Assembly (NCBI GenBank): GCA_039026975.1
Contig: JBCCLI010000148.1
Coordinates: 1 to 14,505 of the forward strand
Source: JBCBKZ01 sp039026975
GTDB lineage: Bacteria > Bacteroidota > Bacteroidia > J057
Direction of reading: 5' to 3'
Length of the DNA: 14,505 nucleotides
Shown: positions 1 through 6,995 of the stretch, one piece after another
How the letters are laid out: each line of letters opens with the position of its first letter
How positions within the stretch are numbered: the stretch's first letter is position 1
The notes under the pieces: model-generated
The model's database searches: none
What the model was told of the DNA's origin: nothing
Seen by the model: only the letters and a program-made list of their open reading frames with translations
Made by a program: the position numbers and the translations under genes

Positions 1-1
1 A

Positions 2-2530
2 GAATTCTACATCTCAGAAGTACCCGCGGGAGTAACTACCTACAATTATGGCCTAAACGGTTTTAACCAAAGCTACCCTGACGATGGATACTATGTGTTA
101 GCCAATAATACCTTTGGTATGACGCCGGGGACTTACTTTTCGAACTCGACTAATCAGATGGAGGATAACTGGATAAGTATTGAGGACAATAGCCCTGATA
201 AAAATGGGTATATGATGATCGTAAATGCCGGATATGAGCCTGGAATTTTTTATCAGGGAGTAGTCCAGGACCTGTGTGGAGGTAATGTCTATGAATTTAC
301 TGTGGATATGATCAATATCTTCAGTCCATACAGTCAAGACCCTGGCAATATGCCCAACATTAGCTTTATCCTGGCACCTGCCAATACCCCACTTGGAGAT
401 CTGCGAAACATGCCTTCTATATATGATACAGGTGATATTCTAAATGATGCTACCTGGCGTACCTATGGGTTTAATTTTACCCTTCCGCCGGGAGAAACGG
501 AATATTTACTAGCTATCCGAAATAATGCACCAGGTGGAAACGGGAATGATCTGGCCATTGATAATATTAGCTTCCGTTTGTGTGGGAGTTCTGTAAGAAT
601 TGACCCTGTGGACAATACTCCCTTAGTTTGCGGACAAAGCACAGTAGACCTGGAGGTCACCTCACTAGGTAACATAAATCCAGCCTTTGTCCAATGGCAG
701 ATAAGTCAGGATAGCGGCTATACATGGACAGATATTCCCATGGCAGAAAATCTCACCTATGAGATAGGTAGTGTCAATTCCGTGGATCAATACCGGATCA
801 AAGCCGCAGATATAGAAGCCAACCTAGACAAGGCTGCCTGTAGTCTCATTTCTAATGTCTTAAGCTTTGAAGTTGAGAATACAGAATTTTTAAGTGTTTC
901 AGCAGATACCAGTATTTGTCCTGGAGAAAGTGTTCAACTCAATGCCAGCCCTGGTGCTGTTCAGTATTCCTGGTCTCCTGGAAGAAGTTTAAGTGATTCT
1001 ACCATGGCGAGTCCTGTGGCCACTCCTGACATCTCTACCACTTATTATGTGGAAGCGGTCAATCAAAATGGATGTGTTGACACTGATACGGTAACCATCA
1101 CATTAGAGGATAACCTTGCAGTAAGTGCTGGTCAGGATACCAGTATTTGTGCGGGTGCTACGCTCAGGCTGGAAGGTGAAGGTGGGCTAAATTACGCCTG
1201 GTCTCCTCCAACAGGCCTGGATAACCCGGACATAGCAAGCCCTTTTGCATCTCCAACCAATACCATCACCTATATTCTCTCGGTAGATAACGGAAGGGGG
1301 TGTAGGGGACAGGATACCCTTACCATCACAGTTGTGGATCTTCCCGTGCTGGATGCTGGACCTGATACCAGTATATGCCTGGGAGAATCCATCATACTCT
1401 CTGCCATTAGTAATCAAGCTCTAAGATGGGAAGCTTCTCCAAGCTTACATCAGGTAGACATCGCTAGTCCCCTTGCCAGTCCAACTGAAACGACACGCTA
1501 CAGAGTTAGTGCAGGTGATGAGGGATGTGCTACAGTAGATTCCATTTTGGTAGAAGTTCTCCCTACACCCAATCTAATTGTCAGCTTAGACGATAGTATT
1601 TGTCTCGGATCAACCTACCTATTATCAGCTTCTGGCGCAGAAACCTACGTATGGCGTTCCCTAGGGTCTCAAGCTTCATTTAGTGGATCAGATTCCCTTA
1701 TTACCCTAGAAGGGGATCAACGCTGGGAGGTGGCTGGAAGTAGCAATATAGGATGTACAGCTTTGGATACCGTGACACTAGCTGTGCTACCCTTACCGGA
1801 TGCTGAGCTGGATTCTCTGTTTGAAACTTGTCTCGAAACAGAACTCCTGATAGAACCTGAAGGAGAGTATGAGTACATATGGAGCAATGGACATACAGGA
1901 GGATTCCTGGAGATTATGGCACTAGATACCATTCTCAAGGAATTCTGGGTAATACCTGTCAGTACCAGAGGTTGTTTGGGTGACACCTTATCATTCTCCG
2001 TGAAAGGAGTGAATAACCCTACTGCTGCCTTTGAGCTGGATGAAGATGAAGGCTATGGTCCACTGACGATACAGTTTACTAATCTAAGCAGCTTAGCTAC
2101 TGAGTATGTATGGGATTTTGGGGGTGAGATCGACAGTACCTCTGAAAATCCGGTACATGTCTTTTTAGAACCTGGAGAATATACCATTGTCCTAACGGCA
2201 ATCAATCAATTAGGCTGTTTTGATACAGCCAGTTACCGAAATGTGGAAGTATTAGCACCCACTTTATACTTCCCTAATTCTTTTAGCCCTAATGGAGATG
2301 GGAGAAACGATGTATTGAGAATACCTCATGAAGGTTTTGCCTCATTGAATATGCGAATATTTAATCGTTGGGGCGAATTGATTGCAGAACCCCAGGACTT
2401 AGATATTGGATGGGATGGGAGTAGTAAAGGGGTTCCGGTTCCTGAAGGTGTATATGTGTGTCAGGTGACAGCAAAGACTGCTACAGGATCAGAAATCAAG
2501 CGAAATATTTCCGTTGTATTGATCCGTTAG
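2..2530 (+). CDS. Large secreted surface protein with Ig-like repeats, PKD domain and T9SS type B (CHU_C) sorting domain; 5' end outside window
   Basis: The frame is open from base 2 with no stop to the left edge, so this is the last 842 residues of a longer protein; the GTG at 95 is only an internal codon. Visible residues 1-195 form a beta-rich module resembling carbohydrate-binding or jelly-roll domains. An Ig-like segment follows (about 199-293). Four similar ~77-residue units each open with DTSIC or DDSIC (near 302, 379, 455 and 531), then comes a degenerate fifth. A PKD-like domain (about 674-751, containing YVWDFGG) precedes the last ~90 residues, which match the gliding-motility-associated C-terminal domain: FPNSFSPNGDGRND, then FNRWGE, then VPEGVYV. 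In Bacteroidota this domain directs type IX secretion and surface attachment. I infer an adhesin or matrix-binding role; no catalytic domain is visible. Domain class is sure, ligand is unknown. Confidence 0.93.
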   Translation, partial: EFYISEVPAGVTTYNYGLNGFNQSYPDDGYYVLANNTFGMTPGTYFSNSTNQMEDNWISIEDNSPDKNGYMMIVNAGYEPGIFYQGVVQDLCGGNVYEFTVDMINIFSPYSQDPGNMPNISFILAPANTPLGDLRNMPSIYDTGDILNDATWRTYGFNFTLPPGETEYLLAIRNNAPGGNGNDLAIDNISFRLCGSSVRIDPVDNTPLVCGQSTVDLEVTSLGNINPAFVQWQISQDSGYTWTDIPMAENLTYEIGSVNSVDQYRIKAADIEANLDKAACSLISNVLSFEVENTEFLSVSADTSICPGESVQLNASPGAVQYSWSPGRSLSDSTMASPVATPDISTTYYVEAVNQNGCVDTDTVTITLEDNLAVSAGQDTSICAGATLRLEGEGGLNYAWSPPTGLDNPDIASPFASPTNTITYILSVDNGRGCRGQDTLTITVVDLPVLDAGPDTSICLGESIILSAISNQALRWEASPSLHQVDIASPLASPTETTRYRVSAGDEGCATVDSILVEVLPTPNLIVSLDDSICLGSTYLLSASGAETYVWRSLGSQASFSGSDSLITLEGDQRWEVAGSSNIGCTALDTVTLAVLPLPDAELDSLFETCLETELLIEPEGEYEYIWSNGHTGGFLEIMALDTILKEFWVIPVSTRGCLGDTLSFSVKGVNNPTAAFELDEDEGYGPLTIQFTNLSSLATEYVWDFGGEIDSTSENPVHVFLEPGEYTIVLTAINQLGCFDTASYRNVEVLAPTLYFPNSFSPNGDGRNDVLRIPHEGFASLNMRIFNRWGELIAEPQDLDIGWDGSSKGVPVPEGVYVCQVTAKTATGSEIKRNISVVLIR

Positions 2531-2556
2531 TATGAATACAATCCTCCCTTCATGTA

Positions 2557-2587
2557 GCGCGGGAAAGAATAATTCTCTTTTCCGCGC
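2557..2587 (+). terminator. Hairpin after the surface-protein gene, probable terminator
   Basis: Twenty-six bases after the stop codon, GCGCGGGAAAGA and TCTTTTCCGCGC can pair into a GC-rich stem of about 12 bp with a short AT loop. The 3' side runs into TTCC rather than a long T tract, so it is a plausible but not classic intrinsic terminator. Confidence 0.55.
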
Positions 2588-2737
2588 TTCCTTATGGCCG
2601 TTCTCAAGTGAGATATTTTCTGCTTATCAGGATTATGGAGAATCCTAAGCCTAGACCATGAGGTTCCTTTTTTCACAAAAATGATGTCCTTACTAATGGA
2701 ACCACTACCTTAGCCTGATTAAAAGTCTATTTCTCTC

Positions 2738-3394
2738 ATGAAAGTCCTCCTCCTTGGCGCTACAGGTAGAACAGGAAAATTTCTTCCAGAAGAATGTCTA
2801 GAAAATGGTCATGAGGTTCACTGCCTGGTGAGAGATGTGAATAAGGTATCACCTAAGCCTTCTTCTGTAAGCTATTTTGAAGGGACTCCTTCTGACAAAG
2901 TAGCCCTTAGGGATGCCATCCAAGGATGTAAGGTAGTGGTAAGTGCACTTAACGTTTCCAGAACCTCTGACTTCCCCTGGGCCCCTTTACGAACGCCACC
3001 TACTTTCCTCTCGGAGGTGATGCAAAACCTAATTGAGCTTCATAGGGAGAATCCACTTTCTCAGATTGCTATCTGTTCAGCCTGGGGTGTGCATGAAACT
3101 TTAAATGATATTCCCTGGTGGTTTAAGATGATGATTCAGAACAGTAACATAGGGGTAGCCTATGCGGATCATGAACGACAGGAAAGCTTGTTGGTAGCAT
3201 CTGGTATTCCTTTTACCATCGTTCGTCCGGCGGGACTTACTAACTTCTCCAAGAAGGGAAAGGTCACAGTCAGTTATGAGAATTCTCCTAAGCCGGGCCT
3301 AATGATCTCACGTGCAGATGTAGCTGCTTTTATGGCTAAAGCTGTGGGAAATCAGGAACTGATAGGAAAGAAACCGACGATTTCTGGTGGATAG
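2738..3394 (+). CDS. NAD(P)-binding atypical SDR (NAD_binding_10 / NmrA-like) oxidoreductase
   Basis: This 218-residue protein opens with a Rossmann beta strand and the dinucleotide-binding loop GATGRTG at residues 7-13 (GxxGxxG). The second strand (EVHCLVRD) and an Arg that can contact the NADP phosphate follow. Further family features are the VVSAL segment near 65, SAWGVHE in the middle, and IPFTIVRPAGL, the usual strand before the C-terminal subdomain. The length is normal for the small atypical SDRs of the NAD_binding_10 group. These are cytoplasmic and often annotated as NAD(P)H-binding proteins of undefined substrate. There is no signal peptide. The ATG at 2738 puts the Rossmann strand at residue 2, as expected. 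The gene stands alone, 207 bp from its left neighbour and convergent with the next gene. The substrate cannot be inferred. Confidence 0.88.
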   Translation: MKVLLLGATGRTGKFLPEECLENGHEVHCLVRDVNKVSPKPSSVSYFEGTPSDKVALRDAIQGCKVVVSALNVSRTSDFPWAPLRTPPTFLSEVMQNLIELHRENPLSQIAICSAWGVHETLNDIPWWFKMMIQNSNIGVAYADHERQESLLVASGIPFTIVRPAGLTNFSKKGKVTVSYENSPKPGLMISRADVAAFMAKAVGNQELIGKKPTISGG

Positions 3395-3440
3395 AAATAA
3401 TTCGCGCTAGGATTCTTGACTTTGATAAAATAAATACCCC

Positions 3441-3575
3441 AATATAGGGATAAATTTATCTGCCCTTTGAAGCGTACGGCAGCTTAAGTAGCCGGGCCAT
3501 TTTTGGCTTTGAGCCCACTATGTTAATGGTGGGAAACAAGAGACTTTTAACTAGACAAACCTAATAAGCCCAGCA
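3441..3575. repeat. Structured intergenic repeat, copy A
   Basis: Bases 3441-3570 align without gaps to 12021-12150 at a constant offset of 8580, and I count about 108 identities in 130 (83%). Similarity fades after about 3575. A shared TTGACTTT lies further left (3416 versus 12009) after a 13-bp indel. Two hairpins are predicted. The first is 3477-3494 (CGGC/GCCG arms, inner GC/GT pairs, TTAA loop). The second is 3514-3533 (CCCACTAT, loop GTTA, ATGGTGGG). The copy lies in the gap between two convergent genes, so it may also affect their 3' ends. The frame open in copy B has TAA and TGA stops here, so the element is not coding. The family was not recognised. Confidence 0.85.
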
Positions 3576-3594
3576 CCATAAATAGAATTTCTTA

Positions 3595-4053
3595 TCACTT
3601 CAACTCTTCCACAAACTCCACTGCCTCTTCCAGAATGTAGTTCATTTCAAAGGGCACATCATTGAGTTTGAACTTGCCGGCAAAGCTCTTGATTTCATCC
3701 ACCTGATAGCCTCCAGGTTTATTCTTGAAACGTAGCTCTATGACAGATTCCTGACCAGCGCCTCCACAAAAGAAACAGGCACTGTAGGGATAGGCAGAAA
3801 GGAAATAGGATTCTCCATCCGTAGATACAGGAAGAATGAAACCCGTAATTTTCACATATTCCCCATCTATGGCTTCTAGATTCTCTGAAGGCATCATTTT
3901 ATTATAGTAGGCTTTGTACTCTTCATGAAATACAAAGTCATACTTCATCTCTGAGAGCAGGTCCCATCCTATTTTTTTCTGTGCCCAGCAGTCGTTAGGA
4001 AATATTCCCAACACCAACATACCTAAGGCTATTATTGTGGTCATTCTCATCAT
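3595..4053 (-). CDS. Small secreted protein, DUF3299-like
   Basis: This 152-residue protein begins with a signal peptide: a Met/Arg/Thr N-terminus, a hydrophobic core (IIALGMLVLGIF) and likely cleavage near WAQ at 23-25. The mature part has the layout I associate with DUF3299-type proteins: W30 with a following LL, an EYVKITGFILP strand (about 65-75) and a serine/tyrosine stretch before CFFCGG. That last motif (C93, C96) is the most distinctive and could bind a metal or form a disulfide. A conserved ESVIEL strand follows. I expect a periplasmic or cell-surface beta-barrel-like domain, and no enzymatic residues are evident. MMRM gives alternative starts, and the first ATG at 4053 is chosen. 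It is divergent from the M1 peptidase gene across 136 bp. Secretion is confident; the family assignment is moderate and the function unknown. Confidence 0.8.
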   Translation of the reverse strand: MMRMTTIIALGMLVLGIFPNDCWAQKKIGWDLLSEMKYDFVFHEEYKAYYNKMMPSENLEAIDGEYVKITGFILPVSTDGESYFLSAYPYSACFFCGGAGQESVIELRFKNKPGGYQVDEIKSFAGKFKLNDVPFEMNYILEEAVEFVEELK

Positions 4054-4091
4054 GCTGATCTTAGCTGCTATGTGAAGGTAAAGACTATAAA

Positions 4092-4129
4092 TATGACTTC
4101 CTTGTTCAAAGAAATTCTCTCAAGTCATA
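4092..4129. promoter_or_regulatory. 8-bp perfect inverted repeat in divergent intergenic region
   Basis: TATGACTT (4092-4099) and AAGTCATA (4122-4129) are perfect reverse complements separated by 22 bp. They lie between the divergent starts at 4053 and 4190. This could be a paired operator or a long-loop hairpin in a leader. I saw no convincing Bacteroidota TAnnTTTG box beside it, so the role is a guess. Confidence 0.3.
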
Positions 4130-4189
4130 GCACCAATTCCAAAAAGTACGTAATTTGGTTGTTTATGTATCCCCAAGTTCGCAAGATTT

Positions 4190-6052
4190 ATGAAAAATAA
4201 GCTCCTACTCTTTATTTTTTTCATCTCATTGTCTTCTGGGTTGCTAGCACAGACAGGATACTGGCAGCAGGCAGTGGCTTATACCATGGACATTGATATG
4301 GCAGTGGAAACACACCAGTTCACAGGTACGCAACAGCTGGTTTACACCAATAACTCTCCAGATACTCTCAGTAAGGTATTTTACCATCTATACTTTAATG
4401 CTTTCCAGCCTAACAGTATGATGGATGTCCGGTCCAGAACCATTGATGATCCAGACAGAAGGGTGCGAGATCGTATTGCGAAGCTCAGTCCAGAAGAGAT
4501 AGGATACTTACATGCCAAGTCTCTGAGTCAGGATGGATCTCCTCTCACATATGAGGAAGTAGGAACTATTTTGGAAGTACAGCTATCCAGTCCGCTTCTC
4601 CCTAATAGCAGTACTACCTTTGAGATGAGCTTTGAGGGGCAGGTCCCTCTCCAAATCAGAAGGTCTGGTAGAGATAATAAAGAAGGTATAGAATTTACCA
4701 TGACCCAGTGGTACCCCAAGCTATGTGAGTATGATCAGGATGGATGGCATGCTAACCCTTACGTAGCCCGGGAGTTCCATGGGGTGTGGGGGAGTTATGA
4801 TGTAACTCTTTCTCTTGATGCTGATTATGTAGTAGGAGGGACAGGCGTACTACAAAACCCCAAAAAAGTAGGACATGGCTATGCTAAAGGAGAGGGGAAA
4901 GTAGATAAGGAAGGTAAATTAAGCTGGCATTTTGTGGCGGATCAGGTACATGATTTTGCCTGGGCAGCTGACCCTGATTACGTGCATGATATCATGCAAG
5001 TGCCTGATGGTCCACTGCTTCATTTCTTTTACCAGCCTTCAGATGATAGCCTGGTGGCTAAGTGGAAAAAGCTTCAGCCCTACACTGTCAGTCTGTTTGA
5101 GGAGATGAGTGCTACCTTTGGAAAATATCCCTTCCCACAGTATTCAGTTATCCAGGGAGGAGATGGAGGCATGGAATACCCCATGTGTACCATGATCACC
5201 GGAGACAGAAAGTTTACCAGCTTATTAGGCGTAACTGTGCACGAGGCCATCCACAGCTGGTTTCAGGGTGTACTGGCCACTAATGAGTCCTTATATTCCT
5301 GGATGGATGAAGGCTTTACCACCTATGCCACCAATATGATGGAAGACATCTTACTGGAAGAAGGAAAGATGAATCCCCACATGGGTAACTACAATAGATA
5401 CTTCAGCTTGGTAGCCTCTGGAAAGGAAGAGCCTTCTACTACCCACTCAGACCATTATGATACTAATAATGCATATGGAACAGCTGCCTATTCTAAAGGA
5501 GCTATTTTCCTTCACCAACTCAGTTATATCATAGGAAAAGAAGCCTTTTTCAAGGGTATGCTTCGCTATTTTAATACGTGGAAGTTCAAGCATCCCAGAC
5601 CCACAGATTTCAAAAGAGTCATGGAAAAAGAATCTGGTCTGGAGCTAGACTGGTATTTTGAGCATTGGATAGGAACTACTAATACCGTTGATTACGCTAT
5701 AGAGTCTGTAGTAGGTAAGGGAAATCAAACGGAAGTAACCCTTCGAAGAGAGGGAAATATGCCCATGCCACTAGATATTATTGTTGAGCTTAATGGTAGT
5801 CAGGCCGTAGGCTATAATATTCCCTTGAGAATGATGAGAGGAGAAAGAAAGAACGATTCCTTCTTCCCTGGTCTTAAGTATCAGGTGCTAGCAGACTGGC
5901 CCTGGACTCATCCTACTTACACCTTTACCATAGATGTGCCAGTAGCAAGCATTAGTCAGGTAGTGATAGATGCCAGTCAACGTATGGCAGATATAGATTT
6001 CTACAATAATTCCTATCCGAGAGTTTCCATCCCCGGATATAAGGCCCCATAA
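4190..6052 (+). CDS. Secreted M1-family (gluzincin) zinc metallopeptidase
   Basis: This 620-residue protein has a clear signal peptide (MKNKLLLFIFFISLSSGLLA, then QTG), so it acts in the periplasm or outside the cell. An N-terminal beta-sandwich of M1 type leads to the catalytic domain. The exopeptidase (GAMEN-like) motif is GGMEYP at 326-331, with E329 the expected N-terminal amine contact. Zinc ligands are intact: H351-E-A-I-H355, then E374 in WMDEGF exactly 19 residues after H355. Tyr434 in AYSKGA is the usual transition-state tyrosine. The predicted reaction is release of N-terminal residues from peptides. There is no recognisable T9SS C-terminal domain, so it is probably periplasmic or outer-membrane associated. 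It is followed after 82 bp by a SPOR-like gene and, one gene later, by a degenerate M1 paralogue. Family is sure; substrate is unknown. Confidence 0.94.
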   Translation: MKNKLLLFIFFISLSSGLLAQTGYWQQAVAYTMDIDMAVETHQFTGTQQLVYTNNSPDTLSKVFYHLYFNAFQPNSMMDVRSRTIDDPDRRVRDRIAKLSPEEIGYLHAKSLSQDGSPLTYEEVGTILEVQLSSPLLPNSSTTFEMSFEGQVPLQIRRSGRDNKEGIEFTMTQWYPKLCEYDQDGWHANPYVAREFHGVWGSYDVTLSLDADYVVGGTGVLQNPKKVGHGYAKGEGKVDKEGKLSWHFVADQVHDFAWAADPDYVHDIMQVPDGPLLHFFYQPSDDSLVAKWKKLQPYTVSLFEEMSATFGKYPFPQYSVIQGGDGGMEYPMCTMITGDRKFTSLLGVTVHEAIHSWFQGVLATNESLYSWMDEGFTTYATNMMEDILLEEGKMNPHMGNYNRYFSLVASGKEEPSTTHSDHYDTNNAYGTAAYSKGAIFLHQLSYIIGKEAFFKGMLRYFNTWKFKHPRPTDFKRVMEKESGLELDWYFEHWIGTTNTVDYAIESVVGKGNQTEVTLRREGNMPMPLDIIVELNGSQAVGYNIPLRMMRGERKNDSFFPGLKYQVLADWPWTHPTYTFTIDVPVASISQVVIDASQRMADIDFYNNSYPRVSIPGYKAP

Positions 6053-6065
6053 ACGAATATTCCTA

Positions 6066-6102
6066 AATTACGTCATATAAGTATACAGACGTGTAATTTT
6101 TT
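6066..6102 (+). terminator. Hairpin plus T run after the M1 peptidase gene, probable terminator
   Basis: AATTACGTC (6066-6074) can pair with GACGTGTAATT (6088-6098), allowing one 2-nt bulge, and TATA/TATA pairs extend the inner stem. Six T residues follow directly. It sits 14 bp after the stop at 6052 and 33 bp before the next start, suggesting partial separation of the two genes. The stem is AT-rich, so strength is uncertain. Confidence 0.5.
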
Positions 6103-6134
6103 GCGTTTAGATATTAAGACATCAAATCAACTCT

Positions 6135-6785
6135 ATGTTAAAAAAGGTTTTTATCGGGCTAATTTTGGGAATCTTTTCTTTTTCCCTGTACAGTCAGTCT
6201 ACGCAGAAGCAGAGGATTTATAAGATTCAGTTACTGGTCTATTATGAGCAGGCGGCAGGTGTAATTAATCCGCTCGCAAGTATTCTTTCCCCCGCAGACT
6301 TTGCCACCATCAAAAATTTAGGCATCATAGAAGAAACGGAAGGCTACCGGGTACTCCCTGAAGGAACCATTATGGTAAATTTCCGGAGAATTACGCTAGG
6401 GCATTACGCAGATGAGCAGACAGCAGTATATGTTTGGCAGAAGGTAAGGGCCATAGGAGAGAAGTATATAAGCCAGCTAGAGATGAACAGAGCGTTTATT
6501 TACTGTGAACCTAATTACTGGGCTAATAAAGCTAATGGGTGGGTTTCTCATAGTATCAAAGGCCCAAGATATACGGTGCAACTGGCTAGCCTTAAAAATG
6601 TCAATGCAGATATCCTAGCCCCTTTTATAGATACTTTTGAGAATGTATTTTTTGAAAGAAGTGGAGGGAACTTTAAGGTCTACGTAGGCCTTTTTGACCA
6701 ACAACAAGGATCCGAGCAAAGTCAAATACTGGCAGCTGCCCAACAACTAGGCTATAAAGGAGCCTTTGTGAAAACCTTGCAATAA
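6135..6785 (+). CDS. Secreted protein with two SPOR-like segments
   Basis: This 216-residue protein has a signal peptide (MLKKVFIGLILGIFSFSLYS, then QST). Two segments resemble SPOR domains. Residues about 29-125 start with YKIQLLVYY and end with AFIYCEP. Residues about 146-214 start with YTVQLASL, pass through FKVYVGLFD and end with GYKGAFVKTL. The second matches the usual pattern best: VQL strand, long helix, YVG-F strand, a second helix, then a Gly-Tyr-x-x-AFV end strand. SPOR domains commonly bind denuded peptidoglycan at division sites, but Bacteroidota have many divergent secreted versions whose ligand is not established. There is no membrane anchor beyond the signal peptide and no catalytic domain. 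It lies between the two M1-fold genes in the same orientation, with a strong terminator after it. Secretion is confident; the SPOR assignment is moderate. Confidence 0.82.
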   Translation: MLKKVFIGLILGIFSFSLYSQSTQKQRIYKIQLLVYYEQAAGVINPLASILSPADFATIKNLGIIEETEGYRVLPEGTIMVNFRRITLGHYADEQTAVYVWQKVRAIGEKYISQLEMNRAFIYCEPNYWANKANGWVSHSIKGPRYTVQLASLKNVNADILAPFIDTFENVFFERSGGNFKVYVGLFDQQQGSEQSQILAAAQQLGYKGAFVKTLQ

Positions 6786-6807
6786 GGTTTCCTACCATAT
6801 AAGATGA

Positions 6808-6835
6808 GGGTTGTGAACATTCGCAACCCCTTTTT
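6808..6835 (+). terminator. Intrinsic terminator after the SPOR-like gene
   Basis: GGGTTGTGAA and TTCGCAACCC form a 10-bp inverted repeat with one G-T wobble around the central CA (6808-6829), so the practical loop is ACAT. It is followed by CTTTTTC. It lies 22 bp after the stop at 6785 and is the clearest terminator in the window. The remaining gap to the next start at 6996 holds only small palindromes. Confidence 0.8.
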
Positions 6836-6995
6836 CTATCCCTTCCCCTATGCATTATATCATATGGTATGCGATACCAGGATCTAATAGAAAAGAGGAA
6901 GACAGTGATACTTAGTAAGAATCCTAACCCATCATTGTAGTGGTAACCACCATTTACGCGTTGTAGGAAGACATGACAATCACTAGATTCACAGC

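Noticed and set aside
95..97. GTG as start of the first gene
   Set aside because: The frame stays open to base 2 and upstream codons read as the same beta-rich protein, so the gene starts outside the window.
3477..3533. Copy A hairpins as an ordinary bidirectional terminator for the convergent genes
   Set aside because: The same structure occurs in copy B upstream of a gene, and no T tract follows on either strand, so termination is not the simplest explanation.
6940..6950. Palindrome GTGGTAACCAC upstream of the altered M1 gene
   Set aside because: Only 5-bp arms with one central base; too short to call an operator without comparative support.
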